Source of the DNA: Folioceros fuciformis
Lineage: Eukaryota > Anthocerotophyta > Anthocerotopsida > Anthocerotales
Assembly (NCBI GenBank): GCA_049999805.1
Contig: JBNGIO010006255.1
Coordinates: 556,922-620,921 of the forward strand
DNA: 64,000 nucleotides
Direction of reading: 5' to 3'
Made by a program: the position numbers and the translations under genes. Positions 1-11,200 of the stretch are shown here, piece after piece. Position 1 is the first letter of the stretch; each line of letters opens with the position of its first letter. The notes beneath the pieces are model-generated. The model saw only the letters and a program-made list of their open reading frames with translations, searched no databases and had not been told where the DNA came from.

Positions 1-1830
1 CAAATTCTAGGGCATCAGTGGAGGTATTTCGAAATGCACCAGTAATGGCCCTACAAGCTAGACGTTGGACTCGTTGGAGGTGTTGAATGTGTCTACGACC
101 TCCGTTGAACCAGACATTGCAGCCGTAATCGAGCTTGGGTAGGACAACACTGATGTATAATTGTCAAAGAAGCTTGGCATTGAGGCCTCAAACTGAATTC
201 CCAAGAGAGATTATAGCTGACAAAGTACGCATTGCAGAAGCCGAAACCTGATGCACATGCGTGTTCCAAGTTAACTTGGAATCCAAATAGAAGCCTTAAA
301 ACCTAATACACTCGGAGGGAGTGATAAGGGAACCATCGGGTAACGAAAGAGTACATTCCTTTGTTGATTCCTTACGCTTCAGAGAAAAATGAATAAGTTC
401 AAACTTGTTAGAATCGAACTCCATGAGGTGCATGGAGGCCCACTCCGATGCCACACGAAGCATAGCCTGAAGTTTTTTTGTAGACCTTTTGCATGAAGGA
501 GCAGTGACATATGCTCCCGTGTCATCAATCCAACCAGTGCCACCACCCATGGTTTGAAGTTGAGTGATGAGATCAGAAGTGAAGAATAGAAAAAAAAAAA
601 AGCAAGATTGGCGAACCCTAGGGTAACCCAAAACTGATGGGAGCAAGAGTGTGATATTGACCATCCAGGCAAAGTGACGTCGCCCGTTGAGACAGAAAGT
701 AGAAGACCCGAAATGGATCAGCGGAGTTGGAATGTCTTTCCTACACAGGACAGATAAAAGAATCTGATGGTTAATTGAGTCATATGCACCTTTGATATCC
801 ATGAGGAGTAGGGAGAGAACATGTCGTTGACCCCAAGCCCTACGGATATCCTGAACAAGGAGAGTTGCTGCATCACTTGTACTTCGTCCCGGCCGACCCC
901 CCAAATGACCGGAGGGAAGGGGACCATGATTGTTCTCAACCAAGAAGGAGAGTAGTGAAGCCATAAAACCCTCCAGGGCCTTGCCTAAGCAATTAAGAAG
1001 AGCAATAGGGCGATATCAGTGGGGTAACAAACAATTAGCCCGATTGAGTTTGCAAAGAATAATTGTGAGCGAGTGACGCCATGTCGAAGGATGATAACCC
1101 AAAGTGGAGCAGTCATGGAAGATATATAAGTAAAATTTTTTGAGAAGGTCCCAACCCCTCTGAAGAAAACCTACAGCAATAGTGTCCAGGCTTGCCGCTT
1201 TCCAGGCCTTCACACCAAAGAGAGCCTGCTGCACCTTGTGCAAAGCAGGGGTGGGCCATGGGACATGGGAAGCAGCGGAAGGGGGAAGAGGAGGGGTGTC
1301 TGAAGAAGAGGGGAATAAAGCAGATTGGAGGACTGCACACTTGGCAGCATGAGAGTGAGCAAGTGACCCGTCTCTAGAAAGTAAAGGAGGAGTGAAAGAC
1401 GAGGAAGCGGGTTTAGTGGAGCGATAAATCTTCCAAATATCCGAGTCGCTAGCCTCCATCAGAAATTTCTTCCAATGGTCCTTCTTGGCAACTTTCACAC
1501 TTCGAAAGTACTCAAATCTAATAGACCGAAAAGCTGCAATATCCCCTGGAGTGTTAGTAATGCGCATGACCCAACGAGCTCGAGCAAGCCCCTTGCGAAG
1601 AAATGAGAGGGTAGGAGACCACCAAGGTTTAGCACGGAGGTGAGGGCGTACCACGGGGATAGAGGCGGAGATAGCCTTTTGTAGAGATATTGTGACTTGA
1701 GCCATAAGATGATCAATCTGAGCAATAGTCTGAGGAAGCCCAAGTTCCACCAAGTTAGTCGAAATCTCGTAAGCTAAAGTGGAAGAAAATTTGTCCCAAT
1801 GAGGGACAAATGGGAGGACATGAAATCATG
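1..1830 (-). mobile_element. Decayed LINE (non-LTR retrotransposon), reverse transcriptase part
   Basis: The minus strand reads through the linker and reverse transcriptase of a LINE. From about 1825 to 1019 it encodes the segment that normally joins endonuclease and RT (HWDKFSS, KPWWSPTLSFLRKGLARAR, KKDHWKKFLMEASDSDIWK). An in-frame TGA at 1016-1018 follows, then YRPIALLNCLGKALEGF, HLGGRPGRSTSDAA and the palm motif LLLMDIKGAYDSINH. The catalytic box is degenerate but present (GWIDDTGAYV). Below position 296 the thumb-like tail continues (PKLDYGCNVW, RACRAITGAF) to the window edge, so the 3' end is outside. Between the palm and the DD box the expected PQGSPLSP motif is eroded around an A/T run near 590. 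No endonuclease domain is recognisable upstream of 1830, so the copy looks 5'-truncated. The motif style (HLGGRPGRST, IDD box) is closest by eye to the Tad/I-like LINEs best known from fungi rather than to plant L1. It is a pseudogene. Confidence 0.85.
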
Positions 1831-2789
1831 AAGCAATGCAGGACTAACCACCATTGTTGCATATTTTGAAACTACCTACCACGTCAAGGATATCAAAATG
1901 AAGAATTAAAAGCACCTATAATAAATACATAAATTATAAAATACATGAGAAAGCAAGAATAAAAAAATCCACCAAGCTGCAAAAGGAAAAAGACGCAATG
2001 ATAGTAGGAGGCCAGAAAACATATATCTACGTTCTCAATTTATATAAAAAGGACATGAGATAAATGCCACCGACACCCAAGGGCCATAGTTGGAGACAGA
2101 ATACTAGAAGGCCAAAATGAGACGTCTACAACCTTAATTCAGAAAGAAAAGGCACGGGAGAAGCCACAGTAGACACTGATTTAACGGGGATGCGCCGCCA
2201 GAGTCGGGGCACTTATTTTAACGGGGATGCGCCGCCGGTAGGTAGGGGGTCCAGCGGCCCCTAAGGAGAACTATTTTTAGCCCCAGATTTCTTTTATAGT
2301 ACGAATACCACAAACAAGTATATCGCGCGTTTTGAATAGCCCTGAACCCAAAGGCCGAAGTACGGTTTATCGAATGCAAGCACATGCGAAGCGTCTGAAC
2401 TTCAGGTGCTCAGGCTTATGGGATTAAGAGCGGAGCACAGGAGCTATGAAAAGGGTCGGGGAGAGGTGACCTGCGATTGATCGAGGCCCCTGTGCGATTT
2501 TTATTTTTAGATTTGAGCTTCTAGGAGGTTACAATCTAATTCCAAAAGGGATATCCGACTCCGCCGGGCTCTTGTTGTGCCTTCAGTTCTGGACTCGAAT
2601 TTGCTTGCATTGTGTATTGCCTGTCAGTGTTGGTCCTGAATCATCTTCGACTGAAGGATTTCAATCAGTGAGAGAGTTCAAGAGATGTCATGAGGATAGA
2701 TGGCGTCCTTTCATGGTTCTGAGGTTTAAGTCTGATCGGGCTTGTTTTTTCTTGTTCTTTTCCAGACAGAGTGCTTCCTGACTCGTGAC
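1831..2789. other. Non-coding stretch, no gene recognised
   Basis: No reading frame here resembles a known protein and no RNA gene is visible. The stretch contains one short direct repeat (listed separately) and AT-richer sequence next to the LINE end. It may hold the unrecognisable 5' flank of the LINE. Confidence 0.5.
2180..2236. repeat. 20-bp direct repeat, spacing 37 bp
   Basis: The sequence tttaacggggatgcgccgcc occurs exactly at 2180-2199 and again at 2217-2236. It is GC-rich within an AT-richer surrounding. No function can be assigned. Confidence 0.7.
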
Positions 2790-2794
2790 TCGTG

Positions 2795-3180
2795 TACATC
2801 CTCAACTGTGGCGTGTGGTGTGCACCAGCTGTGTGCCGGAGGAGTTCCAATACACACGTACATTTTGGGGAAGGGGACTGGTGGAACGGGTTTTGAGAAA
2901 TACCATGATGCTGTCACTGGAGTTTGAGGAAGCAAGATGTCATGACGCAGGATGCCGTGCATTTAGAGTTCCGAGGCATAACTGTGAACTGGTCTGTTTT
3001 CCAAGGCTTGTTCTTATCCAAATAGTGTACTTCTGAAATGTGCCTCGTGCACTCTATTAACTGTGTCGTGTAGTGGTCGTGCTGGTGCACACTACTCGTT
3101 CCAATACATGGGGGAGGGAGATTGCTGGAACAGGTTCTGAAGAATGCCATGATGCTCGCCGTGGCGGTCGTGGAATGATA
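2795..3180. repeat. Degenerate tandem duplication, about 260-bp offset
   Basis: Two diverged copies share the same order of words: aactgtg(g/t)cgtgt, gttccaataca, ggaac(g/a)ggtt, and ccatgatgct. The first copy spans about 2797-2965 and the second about 3057-3185. Small insertions and substitutions separate them, so this is an old duplication. Open frames across it are short and unlike any family I know. Confidence 0.5.
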
Positions 3181-3190
3181 GAAACCTGTA

Positions 3191-6100
3191 TGGCCAACAC
3201 TCGTCAGGGAGGTTTAGTTTTCAAGTGCAGGGACATCATTGTCATCAGGACATGGCACTCATGTCGAAGAACATCCAAGCCAAGAAAACCCCGTGATGGA
3301 GAGAACAACGTTCAGAGCTTCCAGCTTCCTCAGCATCTACACAGATTCCAGGAACAGGAGCAGAATTTTGATTTCATGCGCTCCAGGAGCAAGGACACTT
3401 CCCAACAGGATCCGACCCTTGGAGACCGAAGGAATCCGATTTCTTTGCCCTGTGCATACCATCTCGTTGAAACCCCATTGCCTGCCATCTCGTGGACTGT
3501 CCTAAATAAGTTGCACTGTTAGACCGTTCTCAACAACAATTGCAACAACTTGCCCACACAGGCTGGCCGGGCTTGTCGAAATGACCCCCGGTGGCACTCC
3601 CTACCCTAGCAAGGATCTGAACTTGCAGCCCTGAACTTATGCTCACCCATCAAGGTCATGCCTAAATTATGCCAGGTGACATCAACTTGTCGAGTCTTAT
3701 CGCATGCTGGTCCCGCGGCATCACCTGCTAGCCCGTTTCAAAGCTTGCCAGGTACAAGCTAGAGAAGTCTTCCGTTCGAAAGGGGTAGAGGGCCATTCCA
3801 CCGCCCAAGTCCCTGACCATTTCAGTCCAAGAACACGTAGTCCAGGTTGCACTGAGCAGGTATAGGGCAAAGGAACTGGAAGTCTTAGAATGTGGCTTTG
3901 CATTCGTTCAGTCGAGACATCATCTCCTCCGACTCCGGATTTGGGCTGGCAACTGGGTGAAAGTATGCTTTGTTTCGGGCTATTGCTGTTGATCTCCTCC
4001 GTTTTGTGCACATCTGACACATTCAGCCACTGATCTAATAATAGGTGCGGTCCTCACCATGTGATGTTTCTCCTTCATGGCTGTGGCACGGAGCTGTCGA
4101 AAGCTAGCAGGATCATCTTCTCCGGTCTAGTGGTCTCAAAGCCAAGCAACAGTCTTCACCAAATGGAGATTCAGCAACACAAGGAGCGCAGGAGGTAAGA
4201 GTGTTCAATGTAATCCTGACTACAAGATTGAAGACTTGAAACTGGATACATGCTAGCTAGCTATAGGCAAACCAGGTTTCCTCACGACGATCTACGGGTC
4301 ACAGGACGGGCCGTGTGCTTGTGATCTGCGTATGCATACTGCTGTGAGCTTCGTCCTTCACATCTCCCATGACCTACAAATTAGAGATCTCACGTGGCCC
4401 TGTAGTGCTTCTCTGCAGTGGATGCCTTCTCATGATGCAGCCAGTGCCCCTCTGGTATAATGCACGGCCCTCTCGAGAGCCCTTTGACTCCCGGTGGCAT
4501 ACAACGTTGCTTCCTACTCACTACGGTGCAACCCGCTGTTGAGCCACTTGCGGGCTAAAAACCAAGATGCTGCAAGTGCTGGTGTTCGGCATATGCTTTT
4601 GCGACTGGTAGCTGGCAGTGGGTGGAGCATGGCTTCCTATCGGCAAGTTGTATCAGACGGTCAGACCTCTTCACATTTCTGAACTGCTGCAGCCTGCTGG
4701 CTATGCTCATGGGATGCCTTATCTCTTTATCAATTCCCTGTACGATCACCAGAAATGATCACAAGATATCCAGATTCATTCAGGTGCACGAGACCTAGCT
4801 GTCCTAGCACCCAGTACACACTTAGACTAATTTGTGATGGAGGAGAGCCTTCCGCCACATACTCTGCTGCCACGGACGTACATACATGACGTGTATTTGC
4901 AGCATACAGTACCAAGCCGGCGATCTGGGCACTCGGTACAGCTTCATTGTTGCAAGCAGGCCAATTTATTATATGTACATATTGTGTTACATGCACCAGG
5001 ACAGTATCAAATGCTGTGATGAAAAGGTCTCGCATGTGACTGATGAATCATCCATCCCAGAACGTCGCCTCCCCACTACACGACGAAACGTACACTCGTC
5101 CTTCTCAGGCCTCTCGAGTGTGCGTGTTGTCGGTATGCTCATGCGTTACCGTGTTCAGAATCTGTTTCATCATCGACTGTTGGTTGTTCTGGCTGCAGAC
5201 CTGATTGAACGTGCTTTATCTATCTCGCTATGGTAAAGAATGACTGCCCTTCTTCGAAACCCTATTTCTACTCATGCTGGACGGAGTGCCCAATTCCAGG
5301 AACAAGCCTCCGTGCGACAATTTGAGACACCCAGCACTCGGACTCGGTGCTCCACTCAGCGGCTTGTTAAAGCACTAAAACGCCATTCTCAACTGTGAGC
5401 TCACGGTACAGTATATTGCACCCAAAATAATCTATACAATCAGATGGCAAGAAGAGCGAGTGATCACTCTCCAAAGAATAAAGTAGTGATACCGCCACCA
5501 CCGCACAATATACACTGTTATCTAAGCAACCCACAAATTGTACACAAAAGTGAGCTGCTGTTTGCCACAGGCTGACTTGGAATCGACATGCATACCAAGT
5601 TCTAAGAATACAATGGGGGTTGTTCACACTGCTATGAAGGAGTACGCAGGAACAAAGGGTGTGATGCCCGGAACATTTTTCGCAGAGTACAGTCTGGTGA
5701 AGGCATGGAAAGGTATGAAGGGGGAACAATATGGAGGAGGACAGACGAAGTGACGACGCTAGCAGGCAGGTTGTGTCCAAGAGAGGCACTTCCCGTTATG
5801 CCGTTATGACAGACAGAGGAGAGAAAGAGGTTTCATCATAGCCACTGTGATGCACACACACTAGCGCGCAGAGGCAAGCAGAGAGAACTTCAAGGCTGGC
5901 TGCAGCAAAAGGATGGGAAGAAGGAGATGCTGAAATAAAAATACTACCTAGTCTAATTGGAGAAGGTCTGGGAGAGCCATCAATGTAGGAGCTCCAAAGC
6001 CTGCCTATCAAAGCATTCAGGAGCCCAACAAAGGTTATACCTGATACCCCAGGGAGCCGTGAGGCAACCTCGCGTGATGAAGCGCAGCAGCACAAGAACA

Positions 6101-6210
6101 AGGGCCACTGTGTCAAGGTTTACTGCTTCCTTTCGTACCTTGAGCGAGCGGCCCTGTCAGACAAAATTCGCGGGTGATGAAAATCCACAGGTCGGCGGTG
6201 GCGGCGCAAT
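3191..6210. other. Intergenic region downstream of the first GRAS gene, no gene seen
   Basis: Six-frame reading gives only short frames without recognisable domains, and no tRNA or other structured RNA stands out. The last few hundred bases before 6211 should include the 3' untranslated region of the minus-strand GRAS gene. I could not place a polyadenylation signal with confidence. Confidence 0.5.
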
Positions 6211-8281
6211 CTAGCACCAGCAGGAGACGGCGAAGAGCGGATTGTCCTGCCAGCCCAGAGACAAGTAGCCATCTTCCTCGGCCACCCTGTACTTGCCGGC
6301 TGCCGGGTAGAGGTTGACGATGAACCTTCCCACGAGGAACTTGGCCTGGTAGATGCTGTGGGAGCTGAGGGGGGAGAGGTGGAAGCCGGCGTCAGACATG
6401 GCCCGGAACCAGCTGTCCACGGGCATGTGTCGCTTGTAGCGGTCCTCGCCCTCGCAGCCCACGATGTTCATGATCTCGCTCCCGAAGAGGTAGCCCTCCA
6501 CGCTCTCGCGCTCCAGCATTGAGCTGGAGAGCGTGGAGGCGAGGGAGTCGAACATGGAGGAGTAGTAGTGCAGCGCGTCCACGAAGCGCGGGATAAAGGA
6601 GTCGTTGTGGCTCGCGTCCTGCTCCACCAGCGCCACAAGCGCAGGCTCCCAGCCGCGCAGCATGGCCAGAAAGGCCGGGAGCGGGCGCACGGGGCTGTCC
6701 ACCAGCGCGTGTAGCACCGAGACGCAGTTCACCGCCATCACCTCCCCCGGCCGCTGCTGCACCATCCACCCCTCCAGCTCCGTGATGGGCACCGGCAGCG
6801 GGCAGAACTCAAGCGGCACCTGCAGGGAGCGCGCGAAGTCACAGAGGCGCGCCCCCGTGGACAGCACGGTGGGCATGTCATTGGGCCCCCCCGCGGCCGT
6901 GATCCGCAACGCCGGGGGGCCCCCCTTCCGCAGCGACAGTGCCTGGATCAGCGACGGCCATTGCAGGCCCTGCTTGATGTCCAGATCCACGATGTGCACC
7001 TTTCTTTCTCCCTCAAAGACTTCCAGAATCGCCTGGTTCGCACAGAAGTGCGTGATGATGAGGTAAGGGCAGCAGGCGTAAAACACCTGTAACAACAACA
7101 ACAGCCCAGCAAGGCGACGGCAGCAATGAGTGACCCCGTGTGTCAGACGGCACGCACGCACAGGCAAGCATGTATCTGGGAACTGGTGCCTGCAGCAACT
7201 GCAGTCAATCAAGCTCCAGGTCCAGGAAAGCAAATCACACAGCTCACACACGCACACGGATTCCCATGGCCATCTCTCAGCTTTGCCAGCTTGCCTGGCC
7301 TGACAAGACACGGTGTGAGGAGGGCTGAAGCACACAAAGAAAACAAGGGAAGCAGAAAGAGGCGATGGCGGCAGAGGCATGCACCTGATATGCCACCAGC
7401 GCCTCGTCCGTGGGCACAGCGCCCAGAGGCTGCGAGAGCACGGAGGGGATGGGCAAGCTGAGGCCCAGCCGGAAGGCGAGCGCGTTAGTGAAGTAGGTGG
7501 CCACGCGCTGCATGGCAGAGCCGTGGGGCGACAACATGCGCTTGAGGTGCGACACGATGTTGCAGGCGAGGGTGGTGTGGCCCGCAGCCACGGCCTCCGC
7601 GGCGGCAAGCAGGATGTGCACCACTTCCACGCCGCAGGCCGAGAGCTGGGACTGGCCCCGGGCCTCCACACTGGTGAGGGCCTGCCCGTGTCGCATCGAA
7701 CCAACTAAAGCTCCCTCCCCTTTGCCCCCCGCCTCCAATTGCCTCTCGTCCTTCTTGGTCGGGGACTGGATCTGCATCCGCGCAATCTCGTTGAAAATGG
7801 GCGATCCCACGCTGCTCTTGAACTTGGGGGAGCTCATGGTGACCCCGCAGCTGGTGTCCTGCATGGTGCGGGAGCTGGTGTTGATGCGCCGGAGCTGCGA
7901 CGGCGGCGGCGGCAGCAGCAGCGGCGCCTGCAACGCACCCGCACCCGGGACTCCATCCTCCTGCGACTGCTGCTGCTCCTGCCCGAAGCTCGGCGCGGAT
8001 TCTGCAGACGCCGTAGGCGAAGCGCAGGGCGACATGGAGTTCCCGCTCCCGCCGGAGCTCCCTGGGCGGGCGTACTGGACGCCAAGAGCCTGAGGCGGCC
8101 AGCCACAGCCCTCCTCCTCCTGCTGCCCCGCCGCTGCCTTGGCAGCCGCGGCAGCAGCAGCCGCCAATTTGGCATTGGCTGTAGAGGCGGTGTCGGCGAT
8201 GGCCGGGAAGTCCATGTCTTCCAGAATGTCGCTCAGTCCTGGCAGCATGTCTAGGAGCATGGCCTCCATGTCCACCTCCAT
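6211..8281 (-). CDS. GRAS-domain transcriptional regulator (SCR/LAS/SCL-like), two exons
   Basis: GRAS proteins are plant nuclear regulators. Exon 1 runs from the ATG at 8281 to 7385 and exon 2 from 7086 to the TAG at 6211. The phase-0 intron (7087-7384, 298 bp) has gt/ag ends. The product is about 590 residues. The first ~215 residues are low complexity (an alanine run near 40, S/G/P/Q-rich). Leucine heptad region I begins near residue 217 (VVHILLAAAEAVAAGH). The VHIID box near 328 reads VHIVDLDIKQGLQWPSLIQA. The PFYRE-type block reads RFVDALHYYSSMFDSL, and the SAW end is LGWQDNPLFAVSCW. Two upstream in-frame codons are GTG and TGC, so the ATG at 8281 is the natural start. No DELLA motif is visible. 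By eye the domain resembles the SCARECROW/LATERAL SUPPRESSOR/SCL branch, but the subfamily is not certain. Many GRAS genes lack introns, so the split between LHRI and VHIID is notable. Confidence 0.92.
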
Positions 8282-11200
8282 GCACACAGATCTACCGTGT
8301 CCTCTCCGAAATGTATTTGCACTTTGCTACATGCAGAAGAAACAAGTGCTGTTGTGCAATGCAACAGCGTCAGCGTCAGAAGACTGCAGCCCCGAGAGCA
8401 GCAGCAGGCACATCTTGCCAGCCCCGGGAGAGGTCTTCCTGAGCGACGCGGCAGAGGCGCGCGCCCCGCAACGGCGAGCGGGCGGGCATCCGCTGCACGC
8501 GCTGGGCCGCCATGGAGGATCTCCACGCCACGCCACGCCTCGCCCGCCGCTCTCGCCCGTCGCGTTGCTTTGCCTTCGCTTCCACCTACGGCTCCGCTTC
8601 TGCTTCTTTGGCTACCACTGCTCGGGACCGACGCGAAGAAAGTGGCCCCGTCCCGTAAATAAGCGGGGAGAGGCGGGAGGGCGAGGCCCCACCAGCCCCA
8701 CCAGGGGACCCGGCGGAGAGGCGGGTTTAATGCCTAGTTTCCGGGGCCAGGAGCAGGGCAAGGAGGAAGGAAGGCTGGACAGCGGCATGGGACAAGGGGA
8801 GGCATCTGCGCGTCTATATCCCGGAGTCGAAACAGGCGACTGCTGCCGCTGCAGCGACAACTCCCCAGATTCCTGCCCCGACGATAAATGGGCACTTTTC
8901 ACCACCTGCCAGGGGGGGGAAAGGGGGGTGCCCGGGTGCCAGCATAAACAACAACAACACCAACAACTTGTGATTATGCATGCGTTTGTTCATCTCCTTC
9001 ACTTGTTCAATGTATGTGCTGTGTGTTTCCGGAATATACCATCTCGCTCACTTTGTTCGATGCATATGCTGTCGCTGCTGGCAGGGGTTGGGCTGGGAGT
9101 AGGGGTTGCTGCCATGATGGATGGAAGAGGCTTTTAGGGTTGTTGTGGACTGAGGTCGGAAACAGGATCCATGATGATATGCCGTTGCCTTGCCACAGGT
9201 GTTGTCGAGTAGAGGGCTGGGAGGGGATGGATTCTGATTCTGGCCAAGGCAACACAACACAAGACAAGCGGCAGGCAGGCCGCGGGAGTTGGAGTGGAGT
9301 GGAGTAGAGTGGACAAGGGGAAGAAAGTACTACTGTACTGCATAGTGCTCCCGATTCATGGCACCGTTGACGTCGGGTACCAGGAGACTGTTGAAGGCAG
9401 TCATGATCGCGCTTTGAGTCTGTACACAACCGTCGCATGGCATCGGCTGGGGCCACCAGGTTAGCAGCTTCATCATCCAGGTTCCTGATCCCCTCACCTA
9501 CTCTGCAACCGTTTCCAATCGGGCCCAGTTTTGAAAGTAGGCAAGGAGGACAACGCACACGGAAGCCGTTTACATTGCAGTGGCATACCCAGCTGCTGGT
9601 TTCCAGTTGACGCAAGTTTTGCACCCAGAAAGACTCTACTGCAATCCGTTAGGCTGCAAGGCCCTTTCACTTCGTTGGTCGGTGTTGCAGACGTCGGACA
9701 AGTCCCACTTCAAGGGCCTGAGAAGATGTGGACTATGGTGGGAAACGGGGAGCGGATTTCGGCCCCGGGCCCATCCCCAGCCCGTCCGAAAGTGGGTACT
9801 ACAGAGGCCATTGCTTTGGGTGAAGTTAGCAAGTGAACAAGCTTTGCTCAAGGTTAAAGTACAAAAGCATAAAAGGACAGAGGGGTTCCGGATCTGGATC
9901 TAGGGGGCACCGGGCCCGAGGACTTGGAGCCTCGTACGCACCGCCGACTTGGGGCCGAGTGGACCACAAGCGATCCTCCTGGACCTGGACCCGGGCCAGA
10001 GCAGCTCGATTTGGAGAAAGCACTTTTATTGGCCAAGGGTGATGGATCTTGCCGCTACTTTCAGTCGATCAGGGCTTGTCTGTTGATTTGTGCTGACAGC
10101 AAACAATGCTGGATCGCATTGCATTGCCATTACATTACACTACACTGTAGAAAAGGCAGCTTAGCGGAGCCTGGCATATGCTTACGTAAGTTCCGACACA
10201 TTAAACTAGCATTTGAGTATTGGACTGGAGCAAGGGCCTGGTGAGCAGGAGCAGCCACTTGTTTTGTCAGGTTTGTGTTCCATTGAGTGCACCTGCACGT
10301 GCAGGCGAGGCAGGCCCAGCCCGCGGTCCAGGAACCAGGACTCCAGGTCAGGCCATGCCTGGCCATACCCCAGTTTTGCCATGGTGGGCCTGTCAGCAGC
10401 CTCCAGCTCGCAGGCTCATGCTGTGCACAGCCCCAGCCTTGGCCGGATCGAAGACATACACGTTCAAACATGCCTTCTGCGGTAAGGGGTGTGTGTGCAC
10501 ACTATGTCTCGTCACACAGGAACATACAGTAGCTACCACCAGCAGGCCAGAGAAGAGCAGGCAGAGCATGGGCCTGGGCCTGGGCCGGGGCACTGCAGAA
10601 GAGAAAGCGACTCCAAGACTCAAGATGCCCAGAAAGCGTGCTCGGGACTGGGCATAAACCTCCCGGCAACTTGAACATGGCGGCCCCTGTTGCGCCTGCC
10701 ACTCTGCCCGGCCCGATTCTGGCCGATTCAAGTCATACCCCATGCAACGTCGTCGCTTACTGTTTGGTGCCAACTGGGAACCCCGGCAGAGAATCACGGT
10801 CCCTTCCCTGTGCCCATGGCAGGGCCTTGCACGCTGCACCTCCAAGTCTGAACACGCGAAAATGGAATGGAACGGGACGAGACATGCGGATGCATGGAAA
10901 CACGTGCCATCGCTTTTGCAGGGAAGCGCCTCCAAATTTGGGGGCCTGTCTGTGCGACAGTGCGCTGCTGTGATGCTGCTGCCCTCACTTTGTTGCTTCT
11001 TGCGGCCCCACCTCCATCTCTTCCGCTGCGGCTTCCACCCTTTCCCGCTCTCGTTGCGCTTCCCGCTCTCTTGCGCAACTCTCTGAAAGTCCATTACCAG
11101 TACCATATCCATATCGACTCACGGACTATCGCCATCGCCATGGCAATGAAGCGAATTGCAAGTTTGTTGCAACCACAAAACGCCCCATCGGCAAGCGTAC

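Noticed and set aside
8139-9137. 332-codon plus-strand open frame overlapping the GRAS start
   Set aside because: It is largely the GC-driven opposite-strand shadow of the GRAS N-terminus and leader and has no recognisable domain.
10393-11112. 239-codon minus-strand open frame
   Set aside because: GC-rich, overlapped by several frames on both strands, with no motif or splice context to support a gene.
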